64,000 bases of DNA, from NCBI RefSeq assembly GCF_003002095.1, contig NZ_PVZC01000006.1, positions 310,001 through 374,000 of the forward strand, given 5' to 3'. Of the stretch, positions 43,170 through 50,746 are shown one piece after another. A program made the translations under genes and the position numbers. The stretch is from Allonocardiopsis opalescens (GTDB taxonomy: Bacteria; Actinomycetota; Actinomycetes; Streptosporangiales; Streptosporangiaceae). Under the pieces are notes generated by a model that was not told where the DNA came from, ran no database searches, and worked only from the letters and a program-made list of their open reading frames with translations. Position 1 is the stretch's first letter. Each line of letters opens with the position of its first letter.

Positions 43170-44744
43170 TCACTCCTTGCCGTCCGGGGACGGGTGCGTC
43201 CCTGGGTCCGCGCCGCCGTCCAGGCTGGCGTGTCGGGCGATCTCCGCTTCGGACGTGCCGGCGGCGCTGAGGTCGGCGACGATGCGGCCGTGCCGCAGCA
43301 CCGCGATGCGGTCGCAGAGTCCGAGCAGTTCGGGGAGGTAGGAGGAGACGACGACCACGGCCTTCCCCGAGGCGGCCAGGTCGGCGATGATGCGGTAGAT
43401 GTCGGCTTTGGCGCCGACGTCCACGCCCTTGGTCGGCTCGTCCAGCAGCAGCACCCTGGCGTCCAGCGCCAGCCAGCGGGCCAGCAGCATCTTCTGCTGG
43501 TTGCCGCCGGACAGCGCGCTCGCCGGGTCGGCGAGGTCGCGGTACTTCAGGCCCAGTCCTTCGATGGCGCCGGCGGCGTGCCGGCGCGTCCGCGCGGGCG
43601 ACAGCAGCCGGCCCCGGCCGCCCCGCGCGTAGCCGGCGATGGCGATGTTCTCCTGGATGGAGAGTTCGGGCAGCAGCCCGGCCTCCTTGCGGTCCTCCGT
43701 CAGCAGGCCGAGGCCGCGGGCGGCGGCGGCGCGCGGCGAGTTCGGCGGGACGGGCACCCCGCCGACCCGCACGGTGCCGCCGGTGACGCGGTCGGCGCCG
43801 AAGACGGCCCGCACCAGCTCCGAGCGGCCCGAGCCCATCAGCCCGGCCAGACCGACGATCTCCCCGGCCGCGACCGAGAAGTCGACCGGCTCGGGGAAGG
43901 CCGGGGCGCGCAGGCCGGTGACCTCCAGCAGCGGAGCGGCGTCGGGGCGGCGCCGTCCGCTGTCGGGGTAGAGCCGGTCGATCGGGCGGCCCACCATCGA
44001 CTCGACCAGGCTGTCGGGGGTGAACTCCCCGATGGGGCGGCAGGCGGCCCGCTCCCCGTCGCGCAGCACGGTGACCCGGTGGCCGATCGCGAACATCTCC
44101 TCGATCCGGTGAGTCACGTACAGCACCGCGATGCCGCGCCCGGCCAGCTCGCGGATCCGCTCCAGCAGCCGCTCCGTCTCGTGCTCGGCCAGGGCCGTGG
44201 TCGGCTCGTCGAAGACGATGACCCGCGCGTCCTGGTCGAGCACGCGTGCGATCTCCACCAGCTGCCGGGTGGCGGTGGGCAGCTCCTCCACGGGGGTGTC
44301 CGGGTCGACGCCGTCCAGGCCGACCCGGCGCAGCGCCGCGCGGGCCAGTTCGGCCTGGCGGCGGGGCCGGAGCAGGCCGCGCACATTGGGCAGCCGCCCC
44401 ATCAGCAGGTTGTCGGCGACCGACAGGTGCGGCAGCAGGCTCAGCTCCTGGTACACGACACCGACGCCCGACCGCCGTGCCCGCGCCGGGCCGGCCGCCT
44501 CGGGCACCGGGCGGCCGGCCACGGTGTAGGTGCCGCCGTCGCGCTGCTCGGCGCCGGCCAGGATCCTGATCAGCGTGGACTTGCCGGCGCCGTTCTCCCC
44601 GGCCAGGCAGTGCACCTCGCCGGGCAGCAGCCGCAGGTCGACCCGGCGCAGCGCCGCGACGGGCCCGTAGCTCTTGGAGACCCCGGTCAGTTCGGCCGCG
44701 GGTCCGGGGGTGTGCGCCGCCGCCGCGGCCGCCGCCGCGCTCAC
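43170..44744 (-). CDS. Ribose-type ABC transporter, double ATP-binding protein
   Basis: 524 aa with two ABC domains, as in RbsA/MglA. The first has Walker A GENGAGKSTL, a Q-loop near VYQELSLLPHLSV, and DEPTTAL. The second lacks a canonical Walker A (GLMGSGRSEL) but has signature LSGGNQQK and DEPTKGVDVG, as usual for this class. It energises sugar import with the permease below it. The start is a GTG (44744) that overlaps the stop of the binding-protein gene. Confidence 0.95.
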   Translation of the reverse strand: MSAAAAAAAAHTPGPAAELTGVSKSYGPVAALRRVDLRLLPGEVHCLAGENGAGKSTLIRILAGAEQRDGGTYTVAGRPVPEAAGPARARRSGVGVVYQELSLLPHLSVADNLLMGRLPNVRGLLRPRRQAELARAALRRVGLDGVDPDTPVEELPTATRQLVEIARVLDQDARVIVFDEPTTALAEHETERLLERIRELAGRGIAVLYVTHRIEEMFAIGHRVTVLRDGERAACRPIGEFTPDSLVESMVGRPIDRLYPDSGRRRPDAAPLLEVTGLRAPAFPEPVDFSVAAGEIVGLAGLMGSGRSELVRAVFGADRVTGGTVRVGGVPVPPNSPRAAAARGLGLLTEDRKEAGLLPELSIQENIAIAGYARGGRGRLLSPARTRRHAAGAIEGLGLKYRDLADPASALSGGNQQKMLLARWLALDARVLLLDEPTKGVDVGAKADIYRIIADLAASGKAVVVVSSYLPELLGLCDRIAVLRHGRIVADLSAAGTSEAEIARHASLDGGADPGTHPSPDGKE

Positions 44745-45769
44745 TCCGACGCCAGCGGGGGGTCGAGCAGCGACTGAAGCTCGGGGTCGTCCACATTGCC
44801 GGAGTCGACGATGACCGCGCCCGGGTCGAGGCGGCCCGGCGGCTGCCGCCCCTGCACGACCATGGCGGCCTCGACGACCCCCTGGTAGCCGAAGAACACC
44901 GGGTTCTGCACCATGATCGCGTCGATGTCGCCGCTGCGGACGGCGTCGACCTCGGCCGGGTCGGAGTCGAAGGCGACCACGGCCAACTCGTCGGCGCGGC
45001 CGGACTCGGCGACGGCCTGGGCCGCGCCGGTGCCCGAGGTGTTGTTGTCGGCGAAGACCCCGGCGATGTCGCGGTTGGCGTTGAGCGCGCCCGCGACGTC
45101 GGTCACCGCGGTGTTGATGTCGTTCTCGTTGACGAGGGTCTGCACGACCTCGGCGTCGGGGCAGGCGGTGGTGAGCCCGGCCTCGAAGCCCTCGAAGCGG
45201 TCGATCAGCACCTGCTGGCCGGAGGCGCCGGACTCGTGCAGCACCTGGCCGTCCTCGTCGCCCTGCTCGGTGAGCAGTTCGCACATCCGCTCGCCGGCCT
45301 GCTCGCCCGCCCTGATGTTGTCGGTGCCGATGAAGCCGTCGTGATCGGTCTCCACCGCGTTGTCCGCGATGATCACCGGGATGCCGGCCTCGCGGGCGCG
45401 GTCGATGGTGCCGTCCAGCGCGGTCGAGGAGTTGGGTGCCAGCACGATCGCGTCGACGCCGCGGGTGATGGAGTCCTCCAGCAGGCTGACCTGCTCCTCG
45501 ATGTCGGCCTCCGAGGTGGGCCCGGTGAGATGCACGTCGGCGCCCAGGTCGGCGCCGGCCTGCTCGGCCCCGGCCAGCATCGACTGCCAGAAGTCGGAGT
45601 CCGTCGCCTTGACGATGACGTCGATGCGCAGCCCGGCCGTCTCGGCCTCGCGCGCCTCCCCGGCGGCCTCGCCGCCGAACACCAGCCGCCCGCCGATCAT
45701 GCCGACGGCCAGCGCCGCCAGCGCGATGAGGCCCGCCAGCCCCATCGACACGTACTTGAGTCGCCGCAT
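44741..45769 (-). CDS. Ribose-type ABC transporter substrate-binding protein
   Basis: 342 aa. N-terminal anchor or signal (LKYVSMGLAGLIALAALAVGM) without a lipobox, then a periplasmic-binding-protein type I fold: IDVIVKATDSDFWQSMLAGAE, VDAIVLAPNSSTALDGTID, IPVIIADNAVETDHDGFIG, DIAGVFADNNTSGTGAAQAV, VVAFDSDPAEVDAVRSGDID and QNPVFFGYQGVVEAAM. It binds a pyranose, furanose or polyol. The ATG at 45769 has GGGAG 5 nt upstream; an ATG four codons earlier is less well placed. First gene of the operon. Confidence 0.93.
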   Translation of the reverse strand: MRRLKYVSMGLAGLIALAALAVGMIGGRLVFGGEAAGEAREAETAGLRIDVIVKATDSDFWQSMLAGAEQAGADLGADVHLTGPTSEADIEEQVSLLEDSITRGVDAIVLAPNSSTALDGTIDRAREAGIPVIIADNAVETDHDGFIGTDNIRAGEQAGERMCELLTEQGDEDGQVLHESGASGQQVLIDRFEGFEAGLTTACPDAEVVQTLVNENDINTAVTDVAGALNANRDIAGVFADNNTSGTGAAQAVAESGRADELAVVAFDSDPAEVDAVRSGDIDAIMVQNPVFFGYQGVVEAAMVVQGRQPPGRLDPGAVIVDSGNVDDPELQSLLDPPLASE

Positions 45770-46079
45770 GGTCACTCCCATCAGCCCGCGCTGCCCGCAC
45801 CGCCGGCACCGCCGAACGGCCGGAGCGGGCAGAGCCGGTAGCCGGCCTTGTGGGTGCCCGCCCGCGCCCGCGGGGAGCGCTCAGGTCTCCCCTCGATGAC
45901 GCCGAGGTTTCCGCGAGTGTAGTCCTGTCATGACAAGTGGGCAATGGGTGCGGCCGATCGCATTCCGCCCGGTCCGCGCCGGTCAGGGGTGGGCATCGGC
46001 GGCAGCCGGCCGGGGTGTCGCGTCCCGGCCCTCGCCCCCGCCCGCCGCACGGCGCCGAGGCGGGGCCGCGCCCCGCGCC
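45770..46079. other. 310-bp promoter region of the sugar operon
   Basis: On the minus strand TTGCCC and TACACT stand 17 bp apart (about 45919-45947) and may be the -35 and -10; between them lies the TGTCATGACA palindrome. The rest, up to the 3' end of the GntR gene, is GC-rich and shows no gene. Confidence 0.5.
45925..45934. promoter_or_regulatory. TGTCATGACA operator candidate of the sugar operon
   Basis: A perfect palindrome in the spacer between a plausible -35 (TTGCCC) and -10 (TACACT) of the minus-strand promoter, an ideal position for repression. Identical to the site before the PIG-L gene at 29964-29973. The adjacent UTRA-type GntR is the likely binder. Confidence 0.6.
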
Positions 46080-46859
46080 TCAGTCGGTGACGACCATCAG
46101 CGGGCTGCGGGACGCCCGGCGCGGGCTGCGGGTGAGGTCGACCTCCATCCGGCTGCGGTCGCCGCGGTGGAAGGCGACGAAGTGCTCGACCGGGCGCCCG
46201 TCGCCGTCGACGCAGACGCTGCGCAGCACCAGCACCGGGTCCCCGACCCGGATGTCCAGGTTGCGCGCCAGCTCGGCATTGGCCACCGCCGCCTCGATCG
46301 TGCGGCGGGCGCGGGCCAGCACCACCCCGTACCTGCGCTCCAGCAGGTGGTACAGCGACGCCTCGGTGAAGTCCTCCGCCAGCAGCCCCGGCGCCAGCTC
46401 GGCCGGGACGTAGGTGAAGGTGTGCGCCCAGGGCACGTCGTCGATGAACCGCAGCCGCTCCAGGAAGACCACCGGATGCCCCGGCGCCACCCCCAGGTCG
46501 TGCGCCACCTGGATCTCGGCCGGCCGCTCCTCCAGCGCCCGCACCTCGCTGCGCAGGTGCGAGCCGCGCGCCGCCGCGTCCTCGAACAGCCCCGTCAGCG
46601 ACTGCGCCAGCCCCTCGGTCACCTTCGGCCGCGCCACGAAGGTGCCCCGCCCCTTCACCCGCTCGACGACCCCCGCGAACTCCAGCTCCGCCAGCGCCTG
46701 CCGCACCACCGTCCGCGACACCCCGTAGGTCAGGCACAGTTCGTGATCGCCCGGGATCCGGTCCCCCGGCCGCAGCCCCTTCCGCTCGATCTCCGCCAGC
46801 AGCAGCTCTTTGAGCTGGTGGTAGAAGGGCATCGGCGACGAGCGGTCAATTGTCGTCAT
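46080..46859 (-). CDS. GntR family regulator with UTRA domain
   Basis: 259 aa. GntR winged helix: FYHQLKELLLAEIERKGLRPGD, then ELCLTYGVSRTVVRQALAELE, and GRGTFVARPK. UTRA effector domain from about 100 (VVFLERLRFIDDVPWAHTFTYV, then PVLVLRSVCVDGDGRPVEHFVAFHRGD). Such repressors are released by phosphorylated sugars. It stands just upstream of the sugar ABC operon in the same direction. A variant of the operator (CGTCATGTCA, 46854-46863) overlaps its own start codon, hinting at autoregulation. Confidence 0.92.
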   Translation of the reverse strand: MTTIDRSSPMPFYHQLKELLLAEIERKGLRPGDRIPGDHELCLTYGVSRTVVRQALAELEFAGVVERVKGRGTFVARPKVTEGLAQSLTGLFEDAAARGSHLRSEVRALEERPAEIQVAHDLGVAPGHPVVFLERLRFIDDVPWAHTFTYVPAELAPGLLAEDFTEASLYHLLERRYGVVLARARRTIEAAVANAELARNLDIRVGDPVLVLRSVCVDGDGRPVEHFVAFHRGDRSRMEVDLTRSPRRASRSPLMVVTD

Positions 46860-46863
46860 GTCA
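46854..46863. promoter_or_regulatory. Variant TGTCATGACA-like site at the gntR start
   Basis: CGTCATGTCA matches the palindrome at 8 of 10 positions and spans the ATG of the GntR gene. A CATTAT hexamer 11 nt upstream of the ATG could be the -10, which would make the mRNA nearly leaderless and the site well placed for autorepression. Confidence 0.35.
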
Positions 46864-46909
46864 GCAGAGGATAATGAGCAATCCCCTCCCCTGCTCACGC
46901 GCGGACGCG

Positions 46910-47251
46910 TCACCCGTCCGACGGCAGCGGGCGCCCCGGATAGATGTCACGCCACACGCGTTCGAGGAAGGCGGCGTCGTCAGGCTCCTCGTCGTAGTAG
47001 GTGGCCTTGCACAACTGCCCGTCCGGAAGCCGCCCGGGGTCGCTCAGGGCGGTACGCAGCTCCGCCAGGAACCTCGGGACATCGTGGTGGGCGCTGGTGA
47101 ATCCCTCGCTCTCGACCCGATGTACCAGGCGGCTCAGCGCTTCCGGGCCGTTGGCCTCGTTGAGTTCGGGGTGGTAGAAGGTCTCCAGCACCGCGAGCAG
47201 TTCGGCGAAGGGCGCGTCGGGATCGTCGCGCCAGTAGTCCAAGGTCGCCAT
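46910..47251 (-). CDS. Small hypothetical protein, second gene of a cassette (immunity-like plan)
   Basis: 113 aa, acidic, cytosolic, mostly helical (DAPFAELLAVLETFYHPELN, then GPEALSRLVHRVESEGF, then VPRFLAELRTALSD, ending VWRDIYPGRPLPSDG). Starts 7 bp after the stop of the larger upstream gene, so the two are co-expressed. Size, charge and placement recall the immunity half of toxin-immunity cassettes, but I recognise no family and claim no function. Confidence 0.6.
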   Translation of the reverse strand: MATLDYWRDDPDAPFAELLAVLETFYHPELNEANGPEALSRLVHRVESEGFTSAHHDVPRFLAELRTALSDPGRLPDGQLCKATYYDEEPDDAAFLERVWRDIYPGRPLPSDG

Positions 47252-47258
47252 TTCACTC

Positions 47259-48185
47259 CTACTGTCTGGGATTGACGAACATGGTCGCCAGCTGATTACG
47301 CCGGCCATCGACCGTGGGCTTGAAGGCGATGCTCACTGTTCCGCCTTCGAAACCGCCGATCGGGCTCGCCGTCGGCGCGGTGGTCGCCTGCGGCGCACCG
47401 GCTCGTGCGACCACCCACTGCCGTCGGAGCCTGATGGCGTCGGCGACCGATCCGTTCACCGGATCAATGGCGTATCCCTCGCAGAACCGGTGACCGTCGG
47501 GTCCCAGTAGATCGCTGATCGGCAGTTTGATCGGCCGGGCAGGATCGCTCGGGTCATAGGTCCCGTCGAGGACGCCGCGTGTCTTCGGATGTCCGACGGC
47601 CCGCACGACCGCCGTCGCGAACACGTCGGGTCCGACGAAGCGGGTCGCGTACGGCCCACAGCCGTGACGGCGGCCCGTGTACGCGTCGACGGCACGAGCA
47701 CGAGCGGCCGCGTCCAACTGCGCCGGATCCTCCAGCCGCGTCACGCGGCGGATGAGCTGGTCGGCGGTGAGCCAGCCCTCGTGGCGCTCGGTGGGATGGC
47801 CGGCGCCGCCGTCGAGGGCGGCGAACACGTACTGGATGGCGGGATGGGAGTCCTTGGCGGAGAGCAGCCACGGGCGGTCCGCCGGGGCGCTCGCGATGTA
47901 GCCGGGGGCGTCGCCCGCCGGGACCGGCGGGAGGTTGGCGTCCGCCGCGCGGAAGGCCGCGAGTTCGTCCCACGGTGTGGTGTCGTCGCCCCCGTCCAGG
48001 GCGGGCAGCGGTGCGGCGAGGTCGAATCCGGTGCCGTCGCCCCGGTAGGCGTCCCGGGCCGCCTGGGCCTCCCGCCAGGCCGCCGCGGCTTCGTCCATCC
48101 GCTGCCCGGCCCTGGCCGTCCGATCGACCGGGCTCGGGCTGTCGGGGCGGGACTCGCCCGTCCCGCCGGGTCGCTCGAACCGCAT
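47259..48185 (-). CDS. Hypothetical protein, first gene of a two-gene cassette
   Basis: 308 aa, no signal peptide. Pro/Gly-rich start, a helical stretch (RAGQRMDEAAAAWREAQAARD), then a mixed domain with AKDSHPAIQYVFAALDGG, HEGWLTADQLIRRVTRL, YTGRRHGCGPYATRFVG, and a beta-rich end (GGTVSIAFKPTVDGRRNQLA, closing MFVNPRQ). Ribosome site GGAGG precedes the ATG. A short acidic gene follows 7 bp downstream. It could be an effector or toxin-like protein, or simply a conserved unknown; catalytic residues cannot be named. Confidence 0.6.
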   Translation of the reverse strand: MRFERPGGTGESRPDSPSPVDRTARAGQRMDEAAAAWREAQAARDAYRGDGTGFDLAAPLPALDGGDDTTPWDELAAFRAADANLPPVPAGDAPGYIASAPADRPWLLSAKDSHPAIQYVFAALDGGAGHPTERHEGWLTADQLIRRVTRLEDPAQLDAAARARAVDAYTGRRHGCGPYATRFVGPDVFATAVVRAVGHPKTRGVLDGTYDPSDPARPIKLPISDLLGPDGHRFCEGYAIDPVNGSVADAIRLRRQWVVARAGAPQATTAPTASPIGGFEGGTVSIAFKPTVDGRRNQLATMFVNPRQ

Positions 48186-48283
48186 GCCGCCTCCACCGCT
48201 CGCGCCGCGCGGCTCCATCCTCGCCGGAGGCGGGCGGCGGCGCGGCGGGATCGCGAAATCCGTCCCGCCGGCGCCCGCGGCCG

Positions 48284-49312
48284 CTACGGCCGGTCGAAGG
48301 AGAAGTGGCAGGCGGAGCGGTGGGGGCCGGCGGGGTCGGGCTTGGGGCCGGCGAGGGGTGGGACGGTGGTGGTGCAGACGTCCTGGGCGAGGTGGCAGCG
48401 GGTGTGGAAGGGGCAGCCGGACGGGGGGTTCAGCGGGCTGGGCGGGTCGCCCTTCAGCTCGATGCGCTCGCGGTCGCGGGCCGCGGGCTCGGGGACGGGG
48501 GCGGCGGCGAGCAGGGCCTGGGTGTAGGGGTGGGCGGGCTCGGTGTAGACGCGGTCGGCCGGGCCGACCTCGGCGATGCGCCCCAGGTACATGACGGCGA
48601 CGCGGTGCGACACGTGGCGGACGACGGCGAGGTCGTGCGCGATGAACACCAGGGAGACGCCGAGGCGGCGCTGGAGGTCGGCGAAGAGGTTCACCACCTG
48701 GGCCTGCACGGACATGTCGAGCGCGGAGACGGGTTCGTCGCAGACGAGCACGTCGGGCTCGGTGGCCAGCGCGCGGGCGATGCCGATGCGCTGCCGCTGG
48801 CCGCCGGAGAACTCGTGCGGGAAGCGCTGCGCCATGTCGGCTGCCAGGCCGACGAGCCCGAGCAGCTCCTCCACCCGGGCTCTGCGCGCGGCGCGCCCGG
48901 AGGCGAGTCCGTGCACGTCCAGGGGCTCGGCGATGATGTCCAGGACGGTCATGCGCGGGTTCAGCGAGGTCAGCGGGTCCTGGAACACCATCTGCACGCT
49001 GCGGCGCGTGGCCCGGCCGGCCGCGCCGCGCCCCTGCGCGACGGGGCGGCCGCGGAAGAGCACACTGCCGGAGTCGGGGCGCTCCAGGCCGACGAGCATC
49101 CGGGCGAGGGTGGACTTGCCGCTGCCGGACTCCCCCACGATGCCCAGCGTCTCGCCGGGCGCCAGCTCCAGGCTCACGCCGTCGACGGCCCGCACCCGGG
49201 CGCTGGACAGCAGCCCGGCGCGGTAGCTCTTGTGCACGTCGGTGACGCTCAGGACCGGTCCCGCCGGCCCGTTGGGCGCCGGGACCGGCTGCGTCTCAAC
49301 GGACGGCGGCAC
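48284..49312 (-). CDS. Oligopeptide ABC transporter ATPase (DppF/OppF type)
   Basis: 342 aa. One ABC domain: Walker [13 protein letters not shown]-loop MVFQDPLTSLNPRMTV, signature FSGGQRQRIGIARAL, Walker B VLVCDEPVSALDMS, and the oligopeptide-class C-terminal extension with Cys-rich SGCPFHTRCHLAQDVC (iron-sulfur-like motif). Works as a heterodimer with the upstream ATPase. The GTG start and its GAGGAGGT site lie in a segment nearly identical to the 3' end of the upstream ATPase gene. The matching permease and binding-protein genes are on the opposite strand. Confidence 0.95.
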   Translation of the reverse strand: MPPSVETQPVPAPNGPAGPVLSVTDVHKSYRAGLLSSARVRAVDGVSLELAPGETLGIVGESGSGKSTLARMLVGLERPDSGSVLFRGRPVAQGRGAAGRATRRSVQMVFQDPLTSLNPRMTVLDIIAEPLDVHGLASGRAARRARVEELLGLVGLAADMAQRFPHEFSGGQRQRIGIARALATEPDVLVCDEPVSALDMSVQAQVVNLFADLQRRLGVSLVFIAHDLAVVRHVSHRVAVMYLGRIAEVGPADRVYTEPAHPYTQALLAAAPVPEPAARDRERIELKGDPPSPLNPPSGCPFHTRCHLAQDVCTTTVPPLAGPKPDPAGPHRSACHFSFDRP

Positions 49313-49331
49313 GGCGGACCTCCTCGGTGTG
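49302..49331. repeat. 30-bp direct repeat, copy 1 (start region of the second ATPase)
   Basis: It differs from 49396-49425 at only 2 of 30 positions. On the minus strand this copy supplies the ribosome site GAGGAGGT and the GTG start of the DppF-type gene. The copies are 94 bp apart. Confidence 0.8.
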
Positions 49332-49389
49332 ATCGCGACCGGCGGCAGGGACCGGTCCTCGGACGTACTCCCGCGAGGGCGGCGCCCCC

Positions 49390-50436
49390 TCAGCCGACGG
49401 CGGCACGGAGCACCTCCTCGGTGTGGTGGCAGGCGGCGGTGCGGGTGCGCTCGGCCGGTCCGGCGAGGGCCGCCGGGACGGGGAGCAGCAGCGGGCGCTC
49501 GGCGCGGCAGATGTCGGTGGCGTAGCGGCAGCGCGGGTTGAAGGAGCAGCCCGGGGGCAGGCGGGCGGGGTTGGGCGGGCTGCCCTCGATGGCGGCCAGC
49601 GCCTCGCGCGGGCCGTCCAGCCGCGGGATGGAGCCCAGCAGCGCCTGGGTGTAGGGGTGGGCGGGGGCGGCGAAGAGCCGGCCGACCGGCGCCTCCTCCA
49701 CGATCCGGCCCGCGTACATGACGGCGACGTCGTCGGCGACCTCGGCGGCGACGCCGAGGTCGTGGGTGATCAGCAGCACCGCCATCCCCAGCTCGCGGCG
49801 GAGCCGGTCGAGCAGCCGCAGGATCTGGGCCTGCACGGTGACGTCGAGCGCGGTCGTCGGCTCGTCGGCGATCAGCAGCTCGGGCTCCAGCGCGACGGCC
49901 ATCGCGACCAGGATGCGCTGCCGCATACCGCCGGAGAACTGGTGCGGGTAGTCGCGCACCCGCCGCTCGGGCGCCGGGATGCCGACCAGGTCGAGCAGTT
50001 CGACCGCGCGGGCCCGCGCGGCCCGCCGCGAGGCGCCGCGGTGCACCCGGAACAGCTCGCCGAGCTGGTCGCCGATGCTGAGCACCGGGTTCAGCGCGGA
50101 CAGCGCGTCCTGGAACACCAGGGTCATCGCGTCGCCGCGCAGCCGCCGCCGCTCGGCGGCGCGCATGGCGGTCAGCTCGCGGCCCGCGACGTCGATCGCC
50201 GCGGCGCTGACGTGTACGTTGGGCTGGTCGAGCAGGCCCATCACCGCGCGAGCCGTGACGGACTTGCCCGAGCCCGACTCGCCGAGCAGTGCGAGCAGCT
50301 GCCCGCGCCGCACGGTCAGGTCGACGCCGCGCACCGCCGGGATCTCACCGCGCTCGGTGGTGAACCTGACGTTCAGGTCGCGCACGCGGAGCGCCGGCGT
50401 ATCGCTCGGCGCCGGACCGTTCACCGGCTCGTTCAC
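49390..50436 (-). CDS. Oligopeptide ABC transporter ATPase (DppD/OppD type)
   Basis: 348 aa. ABC domain with Walker [15 protein letters not shown]-loop [16 protein letters not shown], signature [14 protein letters not shown], Walker [16 protein letters not shown]-loop [10 protein letters not shown], then the C-terminal Cys motif [16 protein letters not shown]. Forms the ATPase pair with the downstream gene. GTG start. Divergent from the dipeptidase gene across a 310-bp promoter region. Confidence 0.95.
   Translation of the reverse strand: MNEPVNGPAPSDTPALRVRDLNVRFTTERGEIPAVRGVDLTVRRGQLLALLGESGSGKSVTARAVMGLLDQPNVHVSAAAIDVAGRELTAMRAAERRRLRGDAMTLVFQDALSALNPVLSIGDQLGELFRVHRGASRRAARARAVELLDLVGIPAPERRVRDYPHQFSGGMRQRILVAMAVALEPELLIADEPTTALDVTVQAQILRLLDRLRRELGMAVLLITHDLGVAAEVADDVAVMYAGRIVEEAPVGRLFAAPAHPYTQALLGSIPRLDGPREALAAIEGSPPNPARLPPGCSFNPRCRYATDICRAERPLLLPVPAALAGPAERTRTAACHHTEEVLRAAVG
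49396..49425. repeat. 30-bp direct repeat, copy 2 (3' end of the first ATPase gene)
   Basis: Encodes the last residues ([10 protein letters not shown]) of the DppD-type ATPase. Near-identical to 49302-49331. Confidence 0.8.
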
Positions 50437-50746
50437 GGCGCCTCCTTCCGTTTCCGCTGGTCATTGACTGGTTCGGCCATCAGGGGAGCAGCCGGTGGGC
50501 CCGATCGGCGCCGATTCCACCCACCCCGCAAAGCTCCCAAGCCGAATTCTACCGTTGATCTTGACAGCCATGACCGTATCCTTCAATACTTGACTTTAGT
50601 CTGCCGGAGATCAACGCGCATCCCACTCCGGACGCCGGTTCTTCCCGTCCGGAAACCTTGGGAAAGCATCGCCGAAACACATGTGTCACACAGCCATGAG
50701 TGATGTTACGTTCCGTGAATCACGGAGCTGGGAAGGGGAACGGGTC
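50437..50746. promoter_or_regulatory. Divergent promoter region of the peptide-uptake locus
   Basis: 310 bp with lower GC than its surroundings. On the plus strand TTGACA (about 50562-50567) and CAATAC are 17 bp apart, a plausible promoter. A perfect ACACATGTGT palindrome lies at 50679-50688, just before the dipeptidase start, and may bind the AsnC-type regulator encoded at the end of the operon. No gene is seen. Confidence 0.5.
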
